Source of the DNA: Melitaea cinxia
Lineage: Eukaryota > Arthropoda > Insecta > Lepidoptera > Nymphalidae
Assembly: GCF_905220565.1 (NCBI RefSeq)
Contig: NC_059396.1
Coordinates: 5,367,206 to 5,431,205, forward strand
DNA length: 64,000 nt
Reading direction: 5' to 3'
Below, piece after piece: positions 24,001-39,000 of this stretch. The notes beneath the pieces are model-generated. The model saw nothing but the letters and a program-made list of their open reading frames with translations, ran no database searches and was not told the origin of the DNA. The translations under genes and the position numbers were made by a program. The stretch's first letter is position 1; every line of letters starts with the position of its first letter.

Positions 24001-27000
24001 ACCGTAAACTGTCGGTCACCGGCGCATGCGACGGGTGCTGAGCATGGCGACTGGTGCGGCGGTTCAAATAAATCATGTAAACTATTACTCACTGGCGCGT
24101 GTTATAGGTGCTGGGGGTGTAACTGATGCCGCGGGTGCCACGGATGCAGCGGGTGAAATTAAAGCGTGTAAACTATCACTCACCACTTTAACGGACGCAC
24201 ACTACGGTTGGACTATCACCTGACCGAACTTGAAGTAGAACCGAGTCACATTAAGTGGAGCATACTGGAGTTGTCTGAAATCCGAAGAGAGGGTGAAGAC
24301 ACGATGATCCTGGACTCCGGGCACTTGTTCTACTTCCGTGAAGGTGCTGCGCTTTCAAACGGTGGCGTCGGTTTTCTGGTCCACAAGACTCTCACTAACA
24401 ACTCGATTCGCTGGAAACTACTGGCGACGTGGACGAGTTAACACCGACAACGTGGTGAAGACGTGGTGTACACTGGGTCGCAGGCACTTTTCACTAACAA
24501 AGACAACGAAGCAGACCAAACTTTCTTCCGAAGCCTTGGATCTGATGCGGCAGAGGCGCGAGTTGCCCGCTGCTTCACCAGAAACAGAGGGCTCTTTCAA
24601 AGAGGATACGGAAACTTGCACACCGAGACCTCCGCTGCATAAAAAATACGAGAGATATTGCTACTCTGATTGAGCAGAATAGGGGGTCCAAAGTTTTCCA
24701 AAGACCATTGGGGAGAAGCCATTTTGCGAAGCTCAATCAGCGGATGGTACAACCGTCTCTCGCCCTCAAATCCGAGAAGAGGTTGAGAATTTTTATGAAC
24801 AGCTGTACTCGTCGAGCGCACGTAAGCCTGCGACTTGGGACACCGAAGATCCACGAGCACCATTGTTGCGCCATTATTCGGAGAGGAGTCCAGGAGTGTG
24901 GTGGTGCTGTTCTTCAAGAGAGGCGATAAGTCTCTGTTGAAGAATTACAGACCGATCTCACTTTTGAGCCACGTCTATAAGCTGTTTTCGAGTGTTGTTA
25001 CGAATGGTCTCGCCAGAAGACTCGATGAATTCAAACCACAAGAGCAGGCTGGATTTCGAAATGCCTACAGCACCGTGGACTACATCCATACTGTTCGGCA
25101 GATTATTGAAAAGACAGAAGAATATAATCAACCATTATGTATAGCATTTGTGAAATACGAGAACTGTCCTGCAGGCCTAGCATGCGCGCCACGACAAAAT
25201 TTTGTCTACCCCTTTTCTCGTATTATCTCTCTATGTCTACAGTAGCTAACATGCGTGCACGCGATACTCTTCTCGTTACGTCAATAGAAGAGATAATCAT
25301 TAAATTTTAGTGATCTGTGATATTTATCTCTACGGAAGCTAACATGACATGGTAATTTTGTCGAATTTTGTCGTTTTAGGAAGAGAAACTTCTCGTTTTC
25401 AATATTATCGACGAGAAAGACGATAAATAAAAAATAAATAAAACCGGGTGCCTATTTTTTGTATACCATGGCGTTTCCCTATTATAATTATATAATTTCG
25501 GTATACGAAGAGCGGGAAATGCGAAAAGTCGAGTGAAGTGTGCCATATAATGACAAAAAAAACGTATTTGCACCCTGTTGCTTCTTATTCTAAATAATAA
25601 TAATAATAATAATACTTTATTTCAGACCAAAGTATAAGTCCATATTGGGTTAGTACAACAAGACAAGACAACATTCAGAATAAAAAACAAAACAAAATTA
25701 TATTAAAAAAATCAATAATAAAAATAAAAAAAAAACAATGCGTGATAGAATTACAATTATCTAATGTGCGACAAGATATAAAGCACAACAGGAGCATATT
25801 GTTTTACATATATAATTAAATTCATTTACTTACGCCGTTTTATTTTCCATATTAGATTTTTTAAATTAGATATACACTTTTTATCTTAGCCAAAAGGCCG
25901 AGAACATTGTTAAATAAAACATGTGTCACTCGTTTAAAATTATACAAACGTTGGCTCATCCCGGTTTGGCACGATTGGTCAATAACCTTGTAAATTCAAC
26001 TTTACGACATAAGAAATAAGAATGATATTCAGTTGTGATTATGGTTGATAATGTTTCTCTACTCGACAAGGCGAAGTCTTCGGAAGAGAATTTTGTCTCT
26101 CGTAGTGCGCGTGTTAGGGTAATCGAGAAAATACTCGATGTAGACATTATCTCTCTCTCTCGTCAAGAGATATCTCGTTGTATGCATGCTAGGCCTGCTG
26201 GACTCTCTGCAGAGATGTCATGTCGACTGGCGATATATCGAGGTACTGAAATGTATGTACGACGCGGCGACGATGATCGTTCATGTCCAGGACCAGAGAA
26301 CGAGAACTATTTCCCTCAGGCGTGGGGTAAGACAGGGATAGATATGATGGGGAAGATATGGCCGAAACTGTTTACCACTGTGCTGGAAGATGTCTTTAAG
26401 ACCTTGGATTGGGGGGAACGAGGAATCAACGTCAACGGTGAATTTATCTCTCACCTTCGTTTCGCCGACGATATTGTCATCTTTGCGGAGACGTTGGATG
26501 AGTCAGGCCAAATGCTGGCCAGCCTAAACGAGTCCTCCCGACGTGTCGGTCTCTGTATGAACTTGGACAAAACGAAAGTTATGTTTAACAACCAAGTCAT
26601 ACTGAGACCGGTATCGGTCGATAGTACCCTTCTCGAAGTTGTACATGATTATATTTACCTAGGCCATACTATCCAACTAGGTCGCAACAACTTCAAGAAG
26701 GAGGCCGATAGGAGGATTCAATTGGGCTGGGCGGTGTTTGGCAGGCTTCGTCGAGTCTCACTTCGAAGATTCCGCAATACTTGAAGACAAAAGTCTTCGA
26801 GCAATGCGTCCTGCCTGTGTTAACATACGGAGCCGAGACGTGGACACTGACGAAGGGACTGGTCCACAAGTTTAAAGTCACTCAATGTGCAATGGAACGG
26901 GCTATGCTTGGGGTTTCTCCCAAAGATAGGATTAGAAATGAGACTATCCATGAGAGAACGAAAGTAACCGACATAGCCCACAGAATTAGCAAGTTAAAGT

Positions 27001-30000
27001 GGCAGTGGGCTGGTCATCTGTGTCGCAGGACCAATGGCCGTTGGAGCAGAGGGGTCCTGGAGTAGAGACCGCGTCTTGGAAAACGCCGTGTGGGACGTCC
27101 TCCGGCCCGTTGGATCGACGATCTTCGTAAGATTTCCGGTGTAGGACGACGATTGCGGAAAACCAGGACGTCTGGCACGAACTTGGGGAGGTCTATGTCC
27201 AGCAGTGGTTTGCAATAAGCTGAGCTGATAATGATGATCACTCTCCAGCGCGTGTGACGGGTGCTGAGCGTACGACTGGTGCTGCGGGTGCAATGGGTAC
27301 GACGGGTATTGCGTGTGCGGCGGGTGATCTATATCATTTAAACTGTCTCTCACTGGCGCGTGTGACGGATGCTGCGAGTGCGATTGGTGCTGCGGGTGTG
27401 ACGGGTGCGGTGGGTGCGGCTCGGTGCCGGGTGGGTCGGGCTCGCGGCCCTTCGGCGGTGGTGCGGACGGCAGCGGCGGCGGCTCCTTCATCGCCATCGC
27501 GCGCCGCACCGACACGTTCTTGTCGCCGCTCGATGGGGATGGCTGAAATATGTTACACAATATTATATTCACTAGGTACCTGATGCTGTATGACACGTGA
27601 GAATATAACCAAGAAAGATAGATTATGACTTATGTAGATTGAAATTTTGTAAGGGAACTCGCATTTTATGTTCGATATAATCTTATATTAGATTTACAAA
27701 TTTATCAAAATTGATTTAAGTATTTCATAATATGTGTAAATTATTTATTTATCTGAAATAAAGCACAATAATGCAAAGTAATTTTATTTAGCATTTATTG
27801 TAAGAACAAATAATTTTTTTTTATGTGAAATACAATTAAATATTATGTGGTAAAATATGACTAATTTAAGTCAAATATTTACCTTATGATGGTCTTGTGA
27901 ATCATCAGAACTGTCTTCAAAAGCATAGCGCTCCTTATATCCTTTTTGTACAGGTGTGTCTTTTTTCTTAACACCCCTAAAATTTAATATATGATTAGTA
28001 TAAATAAACAATCTAGCAATTATAACTCCAACCTCACCAACCATACATAAAAAACCATAGTATAAAAACTATTACAGATAATAATTATATGAAGTTGATA
28101 TTGTCATTCTAGATGTTTTAGTAGGCTTAAATATTCTCTAATCCAAAAAAATGTTTTGAAAATCTTTTTGGTAAATTTAACTTTGTTTAGTTTAGATGTT
28201 TTTTTTTCTTTTATCTACAAACAAAACGCTTACGGCTCTTTAACAGCGTTCATAGACATTTTCCACTTAGGTTTTTCAAGCGGCGGTGGAGGCACCTGGT
28301 CGATGGGACTGACTGAATTGCGACCGTCTCTCTTTCCAAGTACTTCCTTTTCTACCATCACGTGATACGCGCTAAGTTTTGATTCCAGCTCTTTCAAACC
28401 ATCCATATCATCTAATATTCGGCTACATTAAAAAAAAAAAAAAATTATTATAAAATTCATAAAAACATAACAAATGTATGAATTCTACAAAAAATTAGTA
28501 AATTATAAGATTGTAATAAATTATTTATTTTTTATTACAGAGAAAATAACAATTTTTTATTAAATTTTACCTCTTCTCACTGTGTTTTCGTTCATACTCT
28601 CCTTCAGAACTTAAATCTCTCTTGGATTTTCCTTTCAACTCTTTCCTGTAAGATGAGATAGTTGTTACACTAGTAGCAGATAGTTTTATCAAATGTTTTA
28701 ATATAATTATTACAATTACGTACCTTATAGCATCTCTTAGTTTTTTGTCACCAATATTCTCCAAGTCACGGAGATTATAATCTGCATTGTTTGACATTCG
28801 TGCTAGTTTTGCTTTTCTTTTTTCTTCTCTCTCTTGTTCTTTGCGCTTCCGTTTCGACTCTTTTTTCTTTTTCCTAATAATATTAATGACATCAAATTAT
28901 TCTAAATGCGCAAAATAAAGTACATAAAGAAAATAATAAAAAAGATATTTTTTATTGTTTTCTTTATTTAAACCTAACTGGACCTAGATGTATTCTTATT
29001 TAGCATATTATAATATGCAAATTTAGGGCAAAATAAAATGAGGAAATAAATATTTTGCATTCTTTTTTCTTCTGAAATCCAAATTTATTAGTACATAATT
29101 TATTTTAATATTATGAACAATTAACAATTGACATTAACTTACTTGTCTTTCTTTTTCTTCTTCTTTTTATCGTGATCAGCCGCGCCAGGTTGCGTCTGCT
29201 GACCTAATTCCTGCATCTTTCGATTGCGTTTGTATTGAGCTGTTTCTTCTAAAAAGTTTCTTACTTTTTCTTCATAGTCGGAATCTTCTTTTGTCATATC
29301 AAGGAACTTCCGCACCTATTTAACATATACTAATTGAGTACAAGTTATTTAAATAAATTTTGTAAATTATAATTTCAGTAACATTGATAATGTACATTTT
29401 GTAGTAATTTATAATAATGTTGTAACATTATTATAAATAAGAAATTTTTTTATAATTAAGAAATTAAAATTAAAAGGCAAAATATTAAACATAGAAACCA
29501 ATTCTGGCATGACATTTTTACCGAATCTGCTAGTTCCTTGATTTTTTAAGAAATAGTTAAATTTAATATGACGCAATTAACCAATACCAAATTAGTTTAC
29601 ATTAAAATAAGTTTTTACGCTATTTTTGGCGTGAACTTTTGGAGGCCTATGTCCAGCAGTGGACTGTGATAGGCTGAAATGATGATGATGAAAATAAGTT
29701 TTTAGATATTATGGTAACTAAAAACGTTAACATAGATTTTATATAAAGTGAAATCATGAGTATTATCTATATATTAATACGCGAAGCAAAACAACGACGC
29801 AAACAACGAAAATTGCGCGGACGGAGGAGTATGGAATTACGCACACTTATAGTTTATATAGATATATTATGCAAAAAAAATAATAAATACATTACTCTTT
29901 TGTTTCTTATTTTTGAAGTCTTTGATAACAGAAACTTAACAATTCTCAAACAAATTTATATTATTATGGTCGAATTTCGACCACTAGACGAGCCAACTAG

Positions 30001-33000
30001 TAAATAGTACTGAGAGTGTGGTGCAGCCCCTGACCTTGAGCTCGTAGTCGATGTCTGCCTGCGAGCGCACAGGCGGGTGCTGCGCGTGCGCGTGCTCCTC
30101 GGGCGGCGGCGGCTGGTAGCCGTAGGGGTGGTTGAACTGCGAGTTGTGCGTGCGCGCGTCCGACTCGCCCAGCACGGCCATGCGCTTGCTGAGCGGCGAC
30201 AGGGAGCGCTGACGGGCCTTCGTTGACTGCGAGCGACGTTTCTTTTTGCGATTCGGCTCTTCTGATTCTGAAATTCGTGCCTTTCTGTATCTATATATGG
30301 ATGATATGGGATGGTCGAGTGGGTTGTCTACCCATCATCTAATTATGTACTATTTATCTGACTAATGGATATGTAGTAGATTTTGTTTAAATTTCTGAAT
30401 TAAGATTTTCTTTATATCATCTCTTGGTAAATATGTATATTATATTTAGCAAACAAATTTCATACCAGTTAATAGCAGTCAAAACTAAAAACAGGTATAA
30501 ATATGAAACTAAAATTAGTAGTAGTAACTATTGAGTTTTTTATAGTATAATTTAACATTTTTATGAACTTTATCTTATCTCACAATTATCTTTTAAGCAC
30601 ATAGGGTATGTCGTAGTTAGATATTGTGAAATAGTACACTGAGATAGCAAAACATTTCAAATCCCCTATCTAATAAAGTCTTTCGTATTGAGGAGAAGAA
30701 ATGGAGTTTAAATTGCGATACTGCTGCACTATGATACTCATAAAATTTCGTACTTAAAATTAAAACTATTCTCACCACTAGAATCAGAAGATGACGATGA
30801 AGATTCTGATGACGAACTAGAGCTTGATGAATCACTAGAAGATGATGAAGAGCTACTAGATCTCTTCTTTTTTCCTTTTCCTCTCTTCTTTTTCTTCTTT
30901 TTATCCTTCTTCTCTGTCAAATTTAACAACTGCTTTAAAGTCTCTTTCATTTCAAACGACTTTGCTCCTGTCAATCCAGGCAATAGTAACTCAGCTGGCT
31001 CAATTAATGGCTTAGTTGCAGATGTCTTACTCTTAAGAAAATCTAACGAATTTTGAGCTTCTTCATGGAATGGTATTATAGCTAAGCAATCCTCGTAAGC
31101 TTTTTGTGCCTCTGCTATTTTATTCTCATCTTCATAGCTGCGCCCTAAAGCTACCAGAGTCTCACCCAAATATTTACGGGCGTTAGCATGGTTGGGATTA
31201 AGCTTTAAAGATGTTTCAAAGTCTTCTATTGCTTTTTTGAATGTTCCACTGTTTGCATATAGTGCTCCTCTTGCCACAAGACCTTCTACATTTCTTGGAT
31301 CTATACTCAAAGCTTTATTGAGACATTGGAATGCTTCCGAGTGTCTCCCTGCCTTAAAATGCTCAATCCCTTCAGCAACAGACCTAAATGCCCATTTACT
31401 TGCTTGAGCCTGACGAAGTTCATCAGCATAATCAGTGATTGAGAATCCTCCCCTGTTAAAACAAAATAAATTTTTATTACAAAATATTCTCTTTTGTGAA
31501 TATTGTACATGTCACAAATAGAAATAATACATAAGAATATTTCTAGAATGTTAATAATTATTTTATGCTGTCCTTTAAGACCGATAATATTATGAATCAG
31601 TATAAGCAAATAAAATTTGTCTACAACAAAACAATTGCCTACTCAATTGCAAAAAAAAAATACCTTAAAGATGCAAAATTGGTGCAGTGCATATTGGAGA
31701 TTCCAAGAAGTTCAGACAGGTATTGGACGCAGTTAGGATTATTGAAGCCAGGGCTCTTCTCCAAAATAGCTTCATAGCTTTCTCCCTTCATTTCCATTGT
31801 TTTCCTGTTTAAACAAAAATTATTAGAAAAATGGAAATTTTGCTTAAAAATTTTCATATTCCTTTCTTAATTTTGAACCCAGTCATTTTATAACTTAACT
31901 ATAACAACTCAAAATGAATTGAACAAATCAAGATCCTATATCAGTCATAATGTCACACATACATCATTCTCACCTGAGCCTTTGAAGCTGTTCAAAAAAT
32001 GTTATTTACTTGAATTTTATTTCTTTCACACATAAATGTTACATCATACATTAGGTGATGCTGCGTCGATAATGTGACATTAATAAAAATAGAATGTTTC
32101 AGCTAGTCACAATATAATGTAGGTTTTACAAATAATTCTTGGGGATTGTTGCTACACCTAGAACAGAACACCCTAAAATCACCAAGGAAGCTGCATCCTT
32201 CGATAGCCTGCATAAAGATCCATTACTAAATGAAGTGAACTGCTGCTGCTTGTCAAACTATGGAATCATCTTTTGGAGCCTCAATCAGCTAAATATATTA
32301 ATGGCCGGTTCTACTCCAGTTTTAACGAATTATAACGCCAACGTCCAACATATGCTGATTACATTAAATTCCAATGAATTTTTGATTTAATGCTGCAATA
32401 TTAAATATAAGTTTAATACAGAATACAGTTTCTGTTTACAGACATCAATGAGGTGACCCTAGTTTATGTACTGACCTTTTTATTTTCAGTAAAAAACTGA
32501 TTTTGCAGGACAAAATCAGATTAAATCCTCTATTAAAGCTAAACATACATCCAAAGATTGTTTATAAATAACATCCATATTTGTCCAGTTTTAAAAAAAT
32601 TTGTCTAGTTTAAAACAATTTTATGTGCAATCAGTCACAATGGGTGTCATGTATAAAATCTGTACTGAAAAAAGTGACCAGAAATAGTGAAAAAATTCCA
32701 CAAAATGCACTTGTTGAAATTTCCTATCCATTGCTTGATTAATATTCAAAAAATAAAAAATAGCATCTATGTATATAATTCACAACACAAAACAGAAATA
32801 ATAGTGATAAATTCCAAAAAGCATCATTTTGAAATCAGTATTTTTTAAATCTCTGAATGTGTCAGTGTCATTACTTTAAGTCCTCTTGTTTTCTTGTGGT
32901 ACGACTAGTCAATGGAAAGGTGTCTTCAAATTATCAATTCCATACTTTTATATAGTGATCAGCATAAGTCTTCATCGAGTATTTTGATTATTTCCTTTAC

Positions 33001-36000
33001 AATAATAAGTGGTTATGACATCTTCACAATTGAAATGACAAACACAAATAAAATTTGTGAAAAAAAGAAAATAAAAAAATGTGATCTGAACATCCTGCAA
33101 AAGTGTAGCAAAATTGTGATCCACCTATGTTATCTAGGAAATTGATACATACTTGTATATGAGAGGAAAGTCATCGGTGCTGAGGAGTCCCAGAGGAGGC
33201 TTAGGTGGGGGGTCGTCCGGTCCCCGAGTGACACCTTTCATGCCGCACACCATTTTGTCAGTGTCCGGAATAACTTCAATAACTTCACAGCAGACAGTGT
33301 CATTCATGAGGTAGTTTCTTGACACATTTTTCTTATCCACTGCTGGTATGATATTAGCCACCGGTAAGAAAGCCTAGGAACAAAATTTATTTAAAATAAG
33401 TAGTCTGACAACTTTTATAACTAGAAAAATAAAAAAAAAATTTGTAGTCTAAAATACATAATAAACAAATTATTAAAAATAGTCATTATTGAACATTTTT
33501 ACTGGGGTACCTCCTACTTACAGAAGATCACTGCTAAATAATACTGTTTTCAAGCAGTATTGTGTTCCTGTTGGTAAGGTGACCAGAGCTCCGGGGGGGG
33601 GGGGGGATTGGGTCGGCAACGCGCTTGCGATAAATCTGGTGTTGCAGGCGTCTATAAGCTACGGTAATCTCTTACCATCAGGTGAGCCGTACGCTTGTTT
33701 GCCGATATAGTAACTTGGGGTATGAAAAATAGATGTTGACCGATTCTCAGACCTACCCGATATGCACACGAAATTTCATTAAAATCGTTCCAGCCATTTT
33801 GGAGGAGTATTGTAACTAACATTGTGACATGAGAATTTTATATATGAGATTATAATCATTAGATTATTACTGGTTTTAAGGTCTTAATTTAATTTTAGGT
33901 CTTCATTATGTTGTCATTATAATTCTTGTTCTTTTTAATGTTTTATAAGTACAGTAAGTTAGGTAATTAGCGTGAACTCTATTATATTCTAATGTTATGT
34001 ACATTAGTCATTGAAATAAATATCAGTGAATGTTACAAGTATTTTAATTTTGTTGAAATATTTACATATGAGGGCACGTTTTTATATTCGCGGAATCGAG
34101 TAAAAATAAAAACACAAAATGTTTTTTCTCTTTAATATATTATTTACTTGCGAGACGAATATATTTTTCAGACCTGTTAACGAAGATCTACCAATACTAA
34201 TTTTTCTAGTATTGCATGCGAGACGAGTATATTTTTCAGACCATTCGACGAAGATGTTCCAATACTAAATTTTCTAGTATTGCAATAAGTCTTGATGTGG
34301 TCACCTCATCAAAGTGGTTCGGCCTTGGATCGTCATCAAGTGACCGTGCCCTGCTTAAATATATTATGCCACTTGTAAATCATTGTTTTTCTGGGCAAGA
34401 GTCCTTGTAAACCAATGACATATCATTCAGTATGATTTAAACAGACTTTCCTAGCTTGGTAAGGAATTTTATTTGTATTATCTATATTATTTATTCGATT
34501 TTCTCCGAATTCTGCACTTTGTTCCCAATTAAGTTGCTTGGTTAATGATAATTCAAGGATTAATGATCCAATTACAACAAAACTTGAATACAGATATAGT
34601 AAATAATAGTCACTTGACATGTTGAAATTATAACTAGCCCAGCTACCCTCTTCTAATATTATCATTGCACGAACTTAAAAACGTAACCGCATATTATATT
34701 GTTAGTCATACTACTATTATGAATGCGAAAGCAACTGACTGTCTTTTAAGTTTAAAAGTTCTGAATGATCTGTGAAATTAGTATACCTTGAACAAAATTA
34801 CTGTTGTTTTATATACAGTGTAAACTCACAAACATAAAATATTATTTAAATTTATTCGAATTGAGGTGGTGTTAACTGGTTAAAAATTGATCTCTACTAC
34901 AACAGCATACATCGCCCATTTGCGACGATAGTGTGACATCTCGAATTATACGATTTTTTGTTTTATAGAAATTCTGAATCGCGATCTTGTGTTCTTTTAT
35001 CTCCAAAAATATGGTATTTGTTACTCCAAAAACAAAAATACTGTGAGAGAAAAAGACAAAATGTTACTTTATAGCACTGTCTCGTTTGACGATCTAGTTT
35101 GCTTCGACACCGTGACAGTTCAGTTGCCACCTGCACTTTGATGTGAGATGTTCTTAGTTTTTAAACAAAAAACGTGATATTCGAGGATACCGCGATATTG
35201 GTGACAAAGGTAAGTATATTATAATGTTTTTATTTTTTTCGACAATGTGGCACGTCATACTTGTCACAATGCTCTTGTAAAACAAAAAGCATAGTTAACG
35301 AAACATTTTTTTAATGTCACGTTATTCTTGTAAGAAAATCAAGGTACCATCGGACATGTTGAATAGTAACGTTGTAGATGCTGAATATTTTTCTTATATC
35401 GGAAAAATGTTGTAGGTCTTTTGTTGATGTTCTGTTATTGCAGAAAGTATGTTAATGAAATTGAATGGTATTTCTGTTTATCACGTTATATACACTAAAC
35501 AGTAATACTAAACTCCAGTTATTTTTGCAGATGGGGACTAGGCCTAAACGAATATTACAATTAGCACAACGCAATATAGCCGACGATTGGCTCGGCAGCA
35601 GTTTCCTGGTCTCTTCTATCAGTTCGTTACAAACTGTGAATGATGATGAAATCATGAAACAGCAAAAAGCAACATGGATGAAGATTTTCTCAGTGGAAAC
35701 CTAGTCGCTTCTAACAACTTGTATTTACAAACTGTAAATAAACCACAACAGTATCGATATGTCAAAATTGATTGTTAAGATAAGAATTGTAAAAACTTTT
35801 TTTTAAAATACACTAAATGTTAACAATAGACCAATAAAAACCGCATTAAAGAAAAAATAAAATAAAAATACAAATATTTTTTTGATTAAATACAATCTTG
35901 GATGTCACAGTAATCATGACTAGGTTGAAGAAATTATAAAAATTGGTGTCAAAGCTTTCATCGAAGCTATACCAAAAATAAAGTCCCATTACATCCAGTG

Positions 36001-39000
36001 TGAATTCCAAGAGACATTACATTGATGGAAGTAAACCCATTTCCCATATACATATACCCAGAACGTTTTATACGCAAATTACATAATATTCTCTCGCTTA
36101 TTTACTCAAGATTTTAATATATCTTTTTTTACTCCCAAAATGATGCACGCAAACTTTGCGAAGCTTATAAAATAAGTACAGATGAAGACAGGGATAGTAA
36201 AAAAGAGCAATATCTAAGACACCTAGAAGAAAAGAAGATGTCGCGAACTGAGAAGAAAAAAGATAAGAAAGACAAGGATATTTTTGTAGTTGTATTTGAT
36301 TTACAAGCTTTATGTCAGTGCCCCAAGAAGAAATTTCCGTTTTCTACTATAAACCTAAACTAAAAAACTAAACGTATTAAACCTGACAATTACTACTATA
36401 AAATTACTTATACTATTACTATTATAAAACTAAACGTATTAAGCCTGACAATTTATGATCTCAAATCACATATTCATAGCGGTGTGAATGAGATTGCCAT
36501 CTGTGTTTACGAGTACTTAAAAAAGATTTCTGGAAGGCAAAGAGCAATGGGTGTTGTTTCTTACACAGATAAGTTCATGATTGCTATTTACCTCTATGCT
36601 CTGCTGAACCTTCCAAACAATGAGGGAGACTCAAAAGGCAACTAAGAAATAGACCTAGGGCCATCAAAGCTGCAAGAAAAAAGACACCACCAATGCATGT
36701 AAACGAAGTGACATTTATGATTTTAAGGCTGTTCTTAATCAAATGAATTTTACAATTCACAAGAGTCAAGATAAAAAGGTCATTAAAACACCTAAAATCA
36801 AAGTAGTTCGAGTGCAAAAAGATGATCCAAATGCGATTTACTCGTACTACTGTACTTCTGACGCGGATCAAATGAAAAAAAGCTGTGGTAATAAAAAAGA
36901 AAGCTGTTAATGAGATCCAACTTAAGAATGCTTTTAAAAAAAAACTTTTCCTGTAGGTGTCTAAAGAGGCGACTATGAGATAACAAAGTTTTATAAACCG
37001 ACCGATGGCGGCATAACCATCTAACTGCTGGCTTTGAAATACACAGGCCGAAGACGGGCAGCAGCGTCTTCGGTGCGACAAAACCAGCCCTGCGGTCAAC
37101 AAGCCCGCCTGCCCAGCTTGGTGACTATGGAAAAAACACATGAATTCGCGTCATAATTACATCACATCAGCCTTTCGCAGTCCACTACTGGACATAGGCA
37201 TCCACAAGTTCGAGCCAAAAATATTTGCGCCATTCTTATTCCAGCAATGGACTCCGATAAGCTGAAGTGAACTACTATAACATTTTTTAATTTGATACTA
37301 TTATATTAACGTTGACTAAAAATGTTAAATTTATATTATTTATTATATGACTATACTAAAGGCGAAGCATAACAATTAAGAATGAATTTATAGAACTGAT
37401 GAATATCTATAATAGTCCTAAGTGTGTAATGTGTGCGACTGCGTTGATAATTTTAGTATTTAATTGTGATAACTAGTCTGTTATACTGACTTATTAAACT
37501 AGTAAGTACATATTCTTCTACTGAGGTATACATATTATATACCTACAGTTCCTCTTCCTTTGTTTTTTTAGAACTTTACGAAATTGTTAGTTTTAAGAGT
37601 TTGACGTTTATTTTAATAATTTTTAGTTTTTAGGATAAGAAAACGTAAATATATATATACCTTCTAAAGTACCTGCCTACTTGAATAATATTTTTACAAG
37701 TGCAATTTGCAATAGCGAAGCAAAACGTCCGCCTATTCCAATAATTACCTCATTTTAACTGATTGTATTGTTCTTAAAAGAAAATAAAAATTTCAAGATA
37801 AACGTTTTATTTAAAAATAACACGGGCAAATATATTTTTTACATCATCTTCAACGTGACAACTAAACTTACCATCTTCAAAATATATTTTTTTACTAGAA
37901 CAATGCGATATGTTTTCTCTTTTTTTTTCAATCGCTATAATTTCATTAATTAAGACGCAAATTTATTTCCCATTATTAATATTTTAATTCATTAATAGTT
38001 TATCTTTAATCACTTCATACACAGTTAAGCTATTCTGACCATAATTTAAGAGTTATGGTCATTCAAAAGTTAAAAAGTCGTTTTTTGTAAAACTACGTTT
38101 TTTGATATATCACACTGTTGTCGCAAATGGGCGACATAATAAAGATGTTACTTAAATCAACAAAAAAAAAATTGACAAAAATGGTATATAAAATGTAAGG
38201 ATTATACTGATAAGGCAAAATTAATAAGTGAGTTGTATGTTGATGTGCAAAGTTTTAATAATTAGACTTTGAAAGTTTGCTTTATTAGTGTAGTGTTAAA
38301 AAGCTTGTTTATCGAGGAGGTTATACGGATAAAACATATCATGCTATGATAGTAAATCTGTAGCAGCAAATTTGAACATGACTTTGCTATATGGGTTGCC
38401 TAGTAAGTCACAAACAAGTATTGCACAATATTTTGTAATTCAAAGCTGTTCATATATTAAGATACTGTACTAAAAACTTGTTCTTTGTAATATTACAGAC
38501 CTGCAAGCTTACTCTTGAAACTCAGTCCTATTTGAAATTTGGGATAGAGAATTTGTCGATCGGTACTCTTGAACACTACCCTAGTGCACGGTTTGACTCA
38601 ATTACAGTGGAATTTTATGTAACTAATAGAAATTGGGATTTCTCGATCTTATACATTTTTTGCACTCTTGACAATATTTTGACGTTGACTATCGACTTGG
38701 AAATCATGTTTGGGATTGAATTTACTCATTTCAATAAAGTTAACTTTTTAGTGTTCGATTGTGTATCTTAAAGTGTTTTTTATAAAGATAATGGCACGAC
38801 TGGTGCTTATTTTCAGTATATTAACTATGTATATTTTTATATTATCAACAATATCACAATCACAGTATTTATTAAAATAGAACTAAATACTTAACAATTA
38901 GCCTTTTATCATCTTTTAACCTAAGGTAGCAATTTTTAAATATAAATCGCAGTATTTATATCTCTAATATTTACATATAAATCACAGTATTTATGTTTCT

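Noticed and set aside
32139..32390. 83-codon plus-strand open frame inside a TTC14 intron
   Set aside because: Looks like chance or a decayed repeat; there is no motif, and the real coding signal here is the minus-strand TTC14.
35452..35704. Overlapping frames on both strands near the left end of the ACAT element (RPKRILQLAQRNIADDWLGS)
   Set aside because: Likely the broken N-terminal part of that element's own protein; too short to list as a gene of its own.
38478..38771. 97-codon plus-strand frame
   Set aside because: Intronic to TTC14 and AT-rich, with no motif or homology.
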